13,505 nt of DNA from JBLNDG01 sp050261415 (GCA_050261415.1 JBLNDG010000041.1:1-13505); one strand, 5' to 3'. Counted from the first letter of the stretch, positions 7,134 to 13,485 are shown. Numbers and translations are program-made. The notes: a model not told the origin generated them from the letters alone.

Positions 7134-7200
7134 TAGGTTCCCTCCTTTCATTAATAATATTGATACATTGTACACGTCCGGAACATATCTTCTCCGCTTA

Positions 7201-7229
7201 TTGAACTATATGCAGCACAGTGATAAACT
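7201..7229 (+). promoter_or_regulatory. Sigma-A promoter of the alanyl-tRNA editing gene
   Basis: TTGAAC (7201-7206), 17-bp spacer, TAAACT (7224-7229) with TGA directly before it (extended -10). The start codon is about 60 bases downstream. Confidence 0.5.
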
Positions 7230-7290
7230 ATATACGTCATGAAAAAGATTTATTACAAAAAATCAGTTAAAGCGATTGTTGGAGGTACAA

Positions 7291-8487
7291 ATGAAAACTG
7301 AAAGGCTTTATTTTGATAACCCATATATGAAGGAATTCAAGGCAAATATAATAGAAATTCTGCCGTATAAGGATAAGCAGGCTGTCATACTTGATAGAAC
7401 CGCTTTTTATCCGGAAGGTGGAGGCCAACCTGCAGATACAGGCCATTTAAACAATATTCCGGTACTTGATGCTATTGAAGAAAATGGTGAAATACTTCAT
7501 ATAGTCGAATCAGCACCTGACTCGAAGGAAGTAACCGGTTTGATAAATTGGGAAAGGCGCTTTGACCACATGCAGCAGCATACAGGGCAGCATATACTGT
7601 CGGCTTGCTTCGATAAGCTGATGAATGGCGGTACTGACAGCTTTCACCTGGGTAAGGATATAGTCAGCATAGAAATAGGCATTGACAGCTTTACAGAGAC
7701 TGACGCATCACGTGTTGAAAAGCTGGCAAATGATATAATATACAGCAATATTCCAGTAAGTGCGCGTATAGTAAATGATGATGAGCTTCAGAGCATACCT
7801 CTAAGGAAAAAGCCTAAAGTAACTGAGAATATTAGAATTGTTGAAGTGCAGGAGTTTGATTATTCTCCTTGCGGAGGTACCCATGTAAACCGTACAGGCG
7901 AAATAGGTATGATAAAGATAAAAAGCTGGGAAAGGCTTAAAGGCTGCTATAGAATAGAATTCATATGCGGTTACAGAGCTTTGAAGGATTATAACCTTCA
8001 GAATTCAATAACACAATCTCTCGGAGGAAAACTCTCAGTAAGGGATTTTGATATTGTTGAAGCGTTCAATAGAATGCATTCAGATTACAAGTCGGTGCAG
8101 AAACAGCTGCAGGCAGCACAGCAAGAGCTAATGAAGTATGAAGCTGATGAGCTTCTTGGCGAAAGCCGCCAAGTGGGTAAAGTAAAGGTCGTAAGCGTGG
8201 TTTTGGAAGGCAGAAGCATAAATGACGCAAAGGTACTATCCCAGTACATAACCCGCAACCCGGGATACGCTTCATTGATGGTATGCAAAAATGATACCGC
8301 GCAAGTGATATTTGCGCGTTCTGAAGATGTGGAACTAGATATGAACAGTCTTCTAAAATCCATTTTTCCGATCATCGACGGAAAAGGCGGCGGAAATTCA
8401 AAAACAGCCCAGGGAGGCGGCAGCAATCTTGAAGGTATAAATGAGTTCCTGGACGCAGCCCTGGAGAGAATTGAAAAAGGCTTCTAA
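7291..8487 (+). CDS. Alanyl-tRNA editing protein (AlaX-L type, DHHA1 domain)
   Basis: A free-standing homologue of the editing half of alanyl-tRNA synthetase that hydrolyses mischarged tRNA(Ala), classically Ser-tRNA(Ala). The product is 398 residues. An N-terminal beta-barrel region has FYPEGGGQPADTG (39-51). The editing core holds the zinc ligands HTGQH (H97, H101) and CGGTH (C194, H198). Residues about 265-290 form a coiled coil, and the C-terminal DHHA1/C-Ala domain ends with GKGGGNSKTAQGGGSN (364-379), as in AlaRS. This domain set is AlaX type II (long). No aminoacylation domain is present. ATG 7291 follows GGAGG with a 5-base gap; the frame from 7276 would start before that site. The stop codon is inside the shared terminator at 8474-8501. 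Confidence 0.93.
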   Translation: MKTERLYFDNPYMKEFKANIIEILPYKDKQAVILDRTAFYPEGGGQPADTGHLNNIPVLDAIEENGEILHIVESAPDSKEVTGLINWERRFDHMQQHTGQHILSACFDKLMNGGTDSFHLGKDIVSIEIGIDSFTETDASRVEKLANDIIYSNIPVSARIVNDDELQSIPLRKKPKVTENIRIVEVQEFDYSPCGGTHVNRTGEIGMIKIKSWERLKGCYRIEFICGYRALKDYNLQNSITQSLGGKLSVRDFDIVEAFNRMHSDYKSVQKQLQAAQQELMKYEADELLGESRQVGKVKVVSVVLEGRSINDAKVLSQYITRNPGYASLMVCKNDTAQVIFARSEDVELDMNSLLKSIFPIIDGKGGGNSKTAQGGGSNLEGINEFLDAALERIEKGF

Positions 8488-8501
8488 CCAGAAGCCTTTT
8501 T
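8474..8501. terminator. Bidirectional terminator spanning both stop codons
   Basis: A perfect 12-bp stem (8474-8485 with 8490-8501) closes an AACC loop, with A-runs and T-runs at the ends. It contains the TAA of the editing gene (8485-8487) and the end of the convergent cyclodeaminase-family gene (stop 8500-8502), so it should serve both. Confidence 0.85.
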
Positions 8502-9474
8502 ATATTTCCACTTGAATCCCCATGCCCATCGAAACGGCCTTCCTGTATATCTCAATTGCAACGCTCATATCCTGTATTGCCAGGCCTACGGACTTGAAGA
8601 AAACTATTTCTTCGGCGGATTCCCTCTTGATTTTGCCGAGCATCACCTCTCCAAGCTCGCCTTTAATCCCGTCCCTTCCGATAATGCCCTTTTCCATCGG
8701 TATTAATATATCTCCTGCTTCCTTAAGGGAAGCATTATATGCATCTACAATAATGGCTGCTCTGCGCACCAGTTCCTCCGGCACCTCCTGCATCGCAGGG
8801 GTATATCCGCCTACGGCAGCTATAAAGGTTCCTTCCCGGACATAACCCCCGTTAAACACCGGGGTATTTGATGTAGTTGCAGTTATTATAATATCCGATT
8901 GCCCCAGGGCCAGCTTCTCATTCGTACCCTCAAGCAGCTGTATTCCGAGTCTGCCTGACATGTCCTCAATAAACCTTTTTCTCTTATCAGCGCTCCTGTT
9001 GAAAACATATACCCTTTCGATGTCCCTTACGGCGCAAATTGCTTCCAGCTGAGTCTTCGCTTGTACCCCGGCACCGAATATCGATACAACCTTTGAGTCA
9101 TCCCTGGCTAAATGCTTTGCCGCCACACCGCTTACAGCCCCGGTACGGATTGCCGTCAGGAGCTCGGCATCCATAAGAGCTAACGGCTCACCCGTCTCCA
9201 TGTCATTCAGCATAAGGATTGAGTATATAGTTTGCCGTCCCTTTTTTGCATTTTCAGGATATACCGATACAACTTTTACCCCGAGGCCGCCGCTTTCCGG
9301 AATCAATGCAGGCATAAACAGGATGTTCCCGTTATGCTTATCTATGGGAATTTTTGTCCTTATGGGCACTATGGTTTTTCCCATGGTATAGTCTGCAAAC
9401 ACCTTTTCCATAACAGGGATTATTTCTTGAATAGTAACAAGCTTTCCAATTTCATTTTTAGACAGTATAAGCAC
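8500..9474 (-). CDS. Ornithine cyclodeaminase / mu-crystallin family protein
   Basis: An NAD(P)-dependent enzyme of the ornithine cyclodeaminase/mu-crystallin family, whose members include ornithine cyclodeaminase, archaeal alanine dehydrogenase and ketimine reductases. It is 324 residues, normal length. The Rossmann dinucleotide motif is FGAGVQAKTQ (133-142). Substrate-side residues expected in the family are present as GVKVVS (K67) and LTAIRTGAVS (R110). The C-terminal FFKSVGLAIQDMSVA is a strong family signature. The segment VGGYTPAMQEVP replaces the GxDxxGKxE loop of true ornithine cyclodeaminases, so the exact reaction is open; an imine reductase or amino-acid dehydrogenase role is as likely. 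The GTG start at 9474 follows AAAGGATG and lies 17 bases inside the VOC gene, implying translational coupling. Last gene of the PadR-controlled unit. Confidence 0.87.
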   Translation of the reverse strand: MLILSKNEIGKLVTIQEIIPVMEKVFADYTMGKTIVPIRTKIPIDKHNGNILFMPALIPESGGLGVKVVSVYPENAKKGRQTIYSILMLNDMETGEPLALMDAELLTAIRTGAVSGVAAKHLARDDSKVVSIFGAGVQAKTQLEAICAVRDIERVYVFNRSADKRKRFIEDMSGRLGIQLLEGTNEKLALGQSDIIITATTSNTPVFNGGYVREGTFIAAVGGYTPAMQEVPEELVRRAAIIVDAYNASLKEAGDILIPMEKGIIGRDGIKGELGEVMLGKIKRESAEEIVFFKSVGLAIQDMSVAIEIYRKAVSMGMGIQVEI

Positions 9475-9742
9475 ACTGCTTCATCCTTTCAACTGATACT
9501 GCAACCTCATTGTTCTCTGCCCCCGGGCAATTGCCCTGAGCACAAGCTCCCTCAGGGTTTCTATCCTCCCATATCTCAATTTTTGCTTTTTCCGCCTCCA
9601 GAATGGCAATTCTCAACCCATCGTACTGAAATCTGAAATTCACCTTGAATCCAAGAATTTTATTAAAAAACTTCAAACCTTCATCCAAGTCGTTGATTCT
9701 AAATGCAAGATGCTCCATTCCCATAACTTCGTTATTAATCAT
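9458..9742 (-). CDS. VOC/glyoxalase-like protein, apparently lacking its second half
   Basis: The N-terminal part, MEHLAFRINDLDEGLKFFNK followed by ILGFKVNFRFQYDGLRIAIL and KIEIWED, is one clear beta-alpha-beta-beta-beta module of the vicinal oxygen chelate (glyoxalase/bleomycin resistance) superfamily. A complete single-domain member is roughly 115-130 residues with two such modules; this product is 94 and ends soon after a Cys-containing linker (GACAQGNCPG) and EVAVSVERMKQCAYTV. The expected second module, with a metal-ligand Glu near its end, is absent, so it is probably a truncated or inactive form, or a half that works as an oligomer. ATG 9742 follows GGGAGG with about a 10-base spacer. 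It starts 32 bases after padR and overlaps the next gene by 17 bases. Confidence 0.65.
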   Translation of the reverse strand: MINNEVMGMEHLAFRINDLDEGLKFFNKILGFKVNFRFQYDGLRIAILEAEKAKIEIWEDRNPEGACAQGNCPGAENNEVAVSVERMKQCAYTV

Positions 9743-9774
9743 ATTTGATATGCCTCCCAAAACATAATAGTATA

Positions 9775-10308
9775 TCAGTCCGTTAATGCCTGTATTATAT
9801 CTGTTAGCCATTCTATTTCGGCAATGTAATGATATTCATGATGCTTAAGAATCGCACCGGTCATGAACTTACCTTCATCTTTCAACTCTTCTGACACGAC
9901 CTTCTTACTTTCCTGCAGTGCCGCCAGATTCTTCTTAAGAGCTTCCAGCTGTTCATTCATAATTTTTGTCAGTTCGTTTTTGTCTATAGCTTCTGAAAAA
10001 AACAAAACCAGATCCGATTTGAACTGCGGCTGGTAGCTGAAATCCAGTGCCTCCTTCACCATAGCACCGAATTCCTTCACACCCTTTTCTGTAGCAGTAT
10101 AGACGAAACGCTCCGGCCTCCTGCCCTCTTGGTCCCGGCTGGAGGTTATCAGCCCCTGCTGCTTCAGCTTTTCCAAGTGATAGTATATGGTAGGCAGCTT
10201 TATTTTTGTAAAATCTGAAGCCACCTCCGAAATAAGCTGCTTCAGCTTATAGCCATGCTGCGGGCCGTATCGTATTAAAAACCCTAGTATATAAGTTGGA
10301 ATATCCAT
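9775..10308 (-). CDS. PadR family transcriptional regulator
   Basis: A 177-residue repressor-type regulator. The N-terminal winged helix (about 1-75) has the PadR signature ILGFLIRYGPQHGYKLKQLI, then LPTIYYHLEKLKQQGLI (recognition helix) and the wing with RRPERFVYTATEKG. The C-terminal part (about 105-145) is a Glu/Lys-rich amphipathic helix with heptads (LEALKKNLAALQESKKVV), the usual PadR dimerisation element. This is the longer subfamily-2-like form. ATG 10308 follows AGGGAGA with a 6-base spacer. It is the first gene of a leftward unit with the VOC and cyclodeaminase-family genes, and its promoter carries paired palindromes, so autoregulation is likely (inference). The ligand is unknown. 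Confidence 0.9.
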   Translation of the reverse strand: MDIPTYILGFLIRYGPQHGYKLKQLISEVASDFTKIKLPTIYYHLEKLKQQGLITSSRDQEGRRPERFVYTATEKGVKEFGAMVKEALDFSYQPQFKSDLVLFFSEAIDKNELTKIMNEQLEALKKNLAALQESKKVVSEELKDEGKFMTGAILKHHEYHYIAEIEWLTDIIQALTD

Positions 10309-10323
10309 CTGTATCTCCCTAAA

Positions 10324-10367
10324 TAGTCAGTACTGATTATTTATATTTTATTATTCAATACTGACTA
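10324..10367. promoter_or_regulatory. Probable PadR operator: two inverted near-palindromic sites
   Basis: TAGTCAGTACTGA (10324-10336) and TCAATACTGACTA (10355-10367) are inverted copies with one mismatch in 13. Each core is itself a palindrome or nearly so: TCAGTACTGA (10327-10336) and TCAATACTGA (10355-10364). Their centres are 28 bp apart. The upstream site touches the -10 box and covers the transcription start; the second lies in the leader, so bound protein would block initiation. Confidence 0.6.
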
Positions 10368-10368
10368 T

Positions 10369-10397
10369 ATTTTACTATCTTATAATCTGGAAGTCAA
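10369..10397 (-). promoter_or_regulatory. Sigma-A promoter of the padR-VOC-cyclodeaminase unit
   Basis: On the minus strand TTGACT (10397-10392), 17-bp spacer, TAAAAT (10374-10369). The paired palindromes begin 1 base downstream of the -10 box. Confidence 0.7.
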
Positions 10398-10412
10398 GTA
10401 TTTATATGGAAG

Positions 10413-10445
10413 GAGGATGTCTAAACCGCTCCATCAAACATCCTC
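10413..10445 (-). terminator. Hairpin at the end of the coiled-coil gene
   Basis: GAGGATGT (10445-10438 on the minus strand) pairs with ACATCCTC (10420-10413) around a 17-base loop; the stem includes the last codons of the coiled-coil gene. The loop is long and no T-run follows, so it is a poor terminator and may have another role. Confidence 0.3.
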
Positions 10446-10790
10446 TTTCTTTTCATCAACCATATTTTTTAGTCTATGCGCCAGGCTATCATACATCGAT
10501 TTGTTTTCCTGCATCTTGTCCCAGTAGTCCAGCTTATCGTCAAGTTCTTTATAGTATCGCCTAAGTATTCTCTTAAGCTGATCCTGCATATCATCAACAA
10601 TATGCCCCATTTCATCAGCCCTATCAATTGCTTCCTCTACATCCTTGCGGTGAGCCAGAGCAATCCTGTTAAACTCCTCCGCAGCTCCTGCCAGCAGCCT
10701 GTAGGAGCTTGACAGCGGGGTCAATATATTATTCAAATCGCAGATTTGCTTATACAGGAAGTCGTTCTTGTTATCCGAGCAATCATTCAT
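10434..10790 (-). CDS. Small coiled-coil protein of unknown function
   Basis: I do not recognise this protein. From ATG 10790 it has 118 residues, no signal peptide and no membrane helix. It is highly charged and mostly helical: about residues 10-110 show heptad spacing of Leu/Ile/Met with many Lys/Glu/Asp (for example EEFNRIALAHRKDVEEAIDR and KRILRRYYKELDDKLDYW), suggesting a long coiled coil. The start is uncertain. ATG 10790 has only a GGTGGGTGTGAG stretch upstream; a GTG at 10799 or ATG at 10838 is possible. It is divergent from the transporter gene and lies upstream of padR on the same strand. The 3' end is in a hairpin, and padR has its own promoter, so the two need not be co-transcribed. 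Confidence 0.6.
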   Translation of the reverse strand: MNDCSDNKNDFLYKQICDLNNILTPLSSSYRLLAGAAEEFNRIALAHRKDVEEAIDRADEMGHIVDDMQDQLKRILRRYYKELDDKLDYWDKMQENKSMYDSLAHRLKNMVDEKKEDV

Positions 10791-10964
10791 ATTACTCACA
10801 CCCACCATTATCATTCTAAAATTTGCTTCATAAATCAATTAGGGCTATTCCTATACATATAACTAAATATATGATATATTAGGTTGTGTCATGCAACATT
10901 ATTCAAGAATAAAATGAAAGGCCTTACTGGTCTATCATTTTATATAAATCATCGGGGTGTATAT

Positions 10965-11888
10965 ATGAATTTTAACACTGCAGTTAGTCAGATATTAATA
11001 TTGTTTATAATAATGTTTATAGGAATAATCGCAAAAAGAACCAGGGTAATCAATAAAAACACAGAAAGCTCAATATCCACATTAATTATGAATATTGCTA
11101 TGCCGGCATTGGTACTCGCTTCAACCAATTTTGAAAAAAACAGTGAAGTACTGCCGAATATGATAAATATACTGATAATAACCGTTGTATCATACCTGGT
11201 GATAATCCTCGGAAGCACACTGCTAGCCAAGGCGTTGAAATACGAAAAGGTCAAAGCCAATGTATTTATATCTTTAATTGTTTTTGCAAATGTAGGTTTT
11301 ATGGGTTATCCGGTAATAAGAGCTCTACTGGCTGAGATAGGAGTCTTCTATGCTTCTATTGTCAACCTGGTGTTTAATGTGCTCGTATGGACTTATGGAA
11401 TTCTGCTTTTCAACAGGAAGGATGGGCTGGAATTTAAAAAACTACTAAATATTGGTACAGTTTCCTCATTGGTTGCAATACTTATATTCCTGCTTGGTAT
11501 AAGGCTGCCTTACCCTGTTCAAACTGCATTGGATCTGACAGGCAAAATGACAGCACCCTTATCGATGCTCCTCATTGGTGCGCTTATTGCTGAAATTGAT
11601 GTCAAAAAACTTATATCAGACAAAAAAGTCTATTTTGTCTCAATAATACGGCTTATAATGGTACCTGTTGCTACTGCCTTTATTTTAAAGGCAATAGCAA
11701 CAAACAGTATGGTAACATCAATTTGCACTATTATGGCAGCAATGCCCTCTGCTGCTACAAATGCAATTTTTGCGAATGAATTCGATTCGGAACCAATTTT
11801 TGCCTCAGTTGGAGTGTTTATAAGCACATTGATGAGCATTTTAACGATTCCTTTGACAGTTTACATACTGGCTAACTTTATTTTGTAG
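10965..11888 (+). CDS. AEC family transporter (auxin efflux carrier-like permease)
   Basis: A 307-residue polytopic membrane protein of the AEC/Mem_trans family (PF03547), which in bacteria includes malate and other organic-acid carriers. About ten hydrophobic helices are arranged as two fivefold halves. Family features include ILILFIIMFIGIIAKR at the N-terminus, NIAMPALVLAS, the NVGFMGYPVI motif in the first half, and TAPLSMLLIGALIAE and MPSAATNAIFANEF in the second half. The substrate cannot be read from sequence. ATG 10965 follows GGGGTG with a 6-base spacer and gives the usual N-terminus; a longer frame from 10884 runs through untranslated-looking sequence. The divergent gap with the coiled-coil gene is AT-rich, and I found no convincing promoter in it. 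Confidence 0.88.
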   Translation: MNFNTAVSQILILFIIMFIGIIAKRTRVINKNTESSISTLIMNIAMPALVLASTNFEKNSEVLPNMINILIITVVSYLVIILGSTLLAKALKYEKVKANVFISLIVFANVGFMGYPVIRALLAEIGVFYASIVNLVFNVLVWTYGILLFNRKDGLEFKKLLNIGTVSSLVAILIFLLGIRLPYPVQTALDLTGKMTAPLSMLLIGALIAEIDVKKLISDKKVYFVSIIRLIMVPVATAFILKAIATNSMVTSICTIMAAMPSAATNAIFANEFDSEPIFASVGVFISTLMSILTIPLTVYILANFIL

Positions 11889-11929
11889 CTTATAGAATAT
11901 TATATTTGCAAAACCTATATTTTCAACTT

Positions 11930-11957
11930 ATGTATTTGCCAAATCCATAGAATACTA
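11930..11957 (+). promoter_or_regulatory. Possible forespore sigma-G promoter of the spore protein gene
   Basis: AATACTA (11951-11957) matches the sigma-G -10 consensus CATACTA in six of seven bases. A weak -35 (ATGTAT/TGTATT, about 11930-11936) lies 14-15 bases upstream, a little closer than ideal. Sigma-G control is the known rule for alpha/beta spore protein genes. Confidence 0.4.
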
Positions 11958-11977
11958 ATACTGAAAGGTGGTGTTTT

Positions 11978-12247
11978 ATGATGGCAAGAAACACTGAAAC
12001 AACATATAAGACTTTAGCTGGAAAAAGGACGGGCAAAAAAAGTTCTAGAATTCTTGTACCTGAAGCCGAAAATGCCATGGATAATCTTAAGAAATCAATA
12101 GCTACCGAATTTGGTATAGATTTCAATTCAGAATATAAAGGAAACTTGTCTGCAAAAGAGTGCGGCGTGGTCGGCGGCGAAATGGTGAGAAGAATAATAG
12201 AGCAGATGAAAAACGAAATGGCCAGAACCAGCAATAGATATCAATAG
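11978..12247 (+). CDS. Small acid-soluble spore protein, alpha/beta type
   Basis: A DNA-binding protein that coats and protects the chromosome of dormant spores and is degraded at germination by the GPR protease. It is 89 residues. The conserved core is intact: LVPEAENAMDNLKKSIATEF (26-45), containing the protease-recognition region near IATEFG, and the second helix block YKGNLSAKECGVVGGEMVRR (53-72), with the usual N of the family as a variant, followed by MVRRIIEQM. The N-terminal tail is longer than in Bacillus paralogues and rich in Lys/Arg/Thr. ATG 11978 follows GAAAGGTGG; a second ATG at once follows, and either could serve. It appears monocistronic and is the clearest evidence that the organism forms endospores. 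Confidence 0.93.
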   Translation: MMARNTETTYKTLAGKRTGKKSSRILVPEAENAMDNLKKSIATEFGIDFNSEYKGNLSAKECGVVGGEMVRRIIEQMKNEMARTSNRYQ

Positions 12248-12257
12248 CAAAGCAAAC

Positions 12258-12333
12258 AAACCGAAAGCTTTCCGAGTGGAGTTTGTCCTAATCGGGCCAA
12301 TCTCCTGTTAGAAAAGTATTTTCGGTTTTTTTT
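12258..12333 (+). terminator. Long tiered hairpin with T8 tail downstream of the spore protein gene
   Basis: Three stacked stems: AAACCGAAA (12258-12266) with TTTTCGGTTT (to 12328); CTTT (12268-12271) with AAAG (12313-12316); GGAG (12278-12281) with CTCC (12302-12305), topped by a small TTG-CC/GG-CAA stem. A run of eight T follows the last arm (12326-12333). It should act as an intrinsic terminator, but is longer and more branched than most. Confidence 0.65.
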
Positions 12334-12348
12334 CGCCTCCCTATTACA

Positions 12349-12377
12349 TTGATTTTTAAAATGAACTATGATAATAT
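12349..12377 (+). promoter_or_regulatory. Sigma-A promoter of the tRNA-Sec gene
   Basis: TTGATT (12349-12354), 17-bp spacer, TAATAT (12372-12377) with TGA directly before it (extended -10). It gives a leader of about 45 bases before the mature tRNA. Confidence 0.6.
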
Positions 12378-12429
12378 TTGTAGGTAATGCTAAAGCACAT
12401 GTATGTTTAAGCACTGTTATTACTCCATT

Positions 12430-12526
12430 GGGGGTAGATGGGTGCTGGTGTGCCCTCTGGTCTTCAAAACCAGTGTTTGGGGTTGGTAGCCTCATGGGTG
12501 GGTTCGATTCCCACATGCTCCCGCCA
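12430..12526 (+). tRNA. selC: tRNA-Sec (anticodon TCA)
   Basis: Selenocysteine tRNA, which is charged with Ser, converted to Sec by SelA and delivered by SelB to recoded UGA codons. The 97-base gene has all the marks of the bacterial type. A 6-bp D-stem (12440-12445 with 12450-12455) has a 4-base TGGT loop. The anticodon arm CTGGT/ACCAG has loop CTTCAAA, with TCA at 12464-12466. There is a long variable arm (about 12476-12492, up to 7 bp), a T-arm GTGGG-TTCGATT-CCCAC, an extended acceptor stem, G discriminator and encoded CCA. The acceptor pairs seven of eight positions, including two G-T; the eighth is a G-A mismatch. It stands alone with its own promoter and terminator; selA, selB and selD are not in the window. 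Confidence 0.95.
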
Positions 12527-12556
12527 ATATTGCAATTACCTAAGTTTTAGATAGAT

Positions 12557-12595
12557 AAAAAAAGGGCTGACACTCGTAGAGTGGAGTCCTTTTTT
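12557..12595 (+). terminator. Intrinsic terminator of the tRNA-Sec gene
   Basis: AAAAAAGG and CCTTTTTT enclose an inner stem CACTC/GAGTG with a GTA loop and small internal mismatches. The T-run on the right fits rightward termination. Confidence 0.75.
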
Positions 12596-12685
12596 GTATT
12601 TTTTCTAGCATTTCATATGTCACATAATATTGCATTTACATATTATATAGCAATGCGCTTTATTCTTTAAAGAGAGGTGAATGCA

Positions 12686-12913
12686 ATGGAACCCGACAGG
12701 CAGCAACCAGGTGTAACAAACTTTCCAGCCTATCTGAAAAAGTATATTGGAAAAAGGGTTAGTATTGATTTTCTAATCGGTACCGGTACGATGGTCCATA
12801 GAACCGGAGTCCTAAAAGATGTCGGACCCGATCATGTTGTTTTTGTTAACCCAAATGGAACGACAACCATAGCAGATTTATTCTCAATAAAGTTTGTAGA
12901 TATTCTTGACTGA
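12686..12913 (+). CDS. Small conserved-looking soluble protein, possibly Sm-like barrel
   Basis: 75 residues from ATG 12686, preceded by AGAGAGGTG with a 6-base gap; a GTG at 12677 is part of that binding site and is unlikely to be the start. There is no membrane helix. After a polar Gln/Pro-containing N-terminus, the sequence KKYIGKRVSIDFLIGTGTMV, then RTGVLKDVGPDHVVFVN and ADLFSIKFVDIL, shows alternating beta strands with the rhythm of small Sm-like or DUF2642-type barrels found in spore-forming Firmicutes. This is a structural impression, not a firm family call. Gene length, binding site and codon use all look real. It converges on the acetyltransferase gene with a 20-base gap. Confidence 0.7.
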   Translation: MEPDRQQPGVTNFPAYLKKYIGKRVSIDFLIGTGTMVHRTGVLKDVGPDHVVFVNPNGTTTIADLFSIKFVDILD

Positions 12914-12950
12914 ACCAATACTATCACAATTTATTATTTGGTTTTGTTTT
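12914..12950. terminator. Weak hairpin between convergent genes
   Basis: AACCAA (12914-12919 region) pairs with TTGGTT about 20 bases on, followed rightward by a T-rich tract. A 6-bp stem with a large loop is only a modest terminator for the small protein gene; its right arm is inside the end of the acetyltransferase gene. Confidence 0.3.
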
Positions 12951-13485
12951 CAAGTATGAAGGTTACTCTTTCCAGAAGCCTCCCATCGCTAGGATCTGTT
13001 TCAAAAAATTTATCTCCTCTGATAAAGCTGTTCCTTTCCAATAGTTTTACCGAACTTGCATTATTGGGATTGGGGACAGCTTCTATAAATTTAAGCTTCA
13101 TAAACATAAAGCCATATTCTATAACGGCTTGTACCGCTTCCTGCATTATACCCTTTCCCTGCCATTCAACCATCAATTCATAACCTATTTCGGCTTTGGG
13201 CTGCTCTTCAGAAATATTCCAGAAGCAAATAGACCCGATTAATTTATTTTCATTTTTGAGGGTGATACCCCAGATAATCCATTCATTCCTTGCAATTCCC
13301 TCGTTATCTCTTATAAGCTTCTGCCTGGCTTTTTCACAAGTCTTGGGTTTTGCATCATACCCTTTCAGTAGTCTTTCATCAGATTTGAGTATATAGAATT
13401 CATCCAGGTCTTCAATTGTAATTTGCCTTAAGACCAGACGTTCAGTTGTTAGAATCGGGAAGGGTGTGAAATTCATATTGTTCAT
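12934..13485 (-). CDS. GNAT family N-acetyltransferase, RimJ/RimL type
   Basis: A 183-residue acetyl-CoA-dependent N-acetyltransferase of the Acetyltransf_3 (RimJ/RimL) group. It begins with the typical LTTERLVLRQITIEDLDEFY. The acetyl-CoA binding motif A is EIGYELMVEWQGKGIMQEAV (99-118), with the Q-x-x-G-x-G/A-like turn QGKGIMQ, and motif B is VPNPNNASSVKLLERNSFI (137-155). Members acetylate ribosomal-protein N-termini, antibiotics or metabolites; the substrate here is unknown. ATG 13485 follows GGAGG with a 9-base spacer. It is near the window edge with no visible operon partner. The gene is complete. Confidence 0.9.
   Translation of the reverse strand: MNNMNFTPFPILTTERLVLRQITIEDLDEFYILKSDERLLKGYDAKPKTCEKARQKLIRDNEGIARNEWIIWGITLKNENKLIGSICFWNISEEQPKAEIGYELMVEWQGKGIMQEAVQAVIEYGFMFMKLKFIEAVPNPNNASSVKLLERNSFIRGDKFFETDPSDGRLLERVTFILENKTK

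Noticed and set aside
9458..9474. Selenocysteine read-through extending the VOC protein
   Set aside because: Its stop codon is TAA, not TGA, and the downstream frame is the start of the next gene.
10413..10445. Strong intrinsic terminator between the coiled-coil gene and padR
   Set aside because: The stem is 8 bp with a 17-base loop and no T-run; kept only as a low-confidence hairpin.
12241..12550. Open frames of 91 and 60 codons over the tRNA-Sec gene
   Set aside because: They cross a well-formed tRNA and its flanking hairpin, and their peptides look like translated structural RNA.
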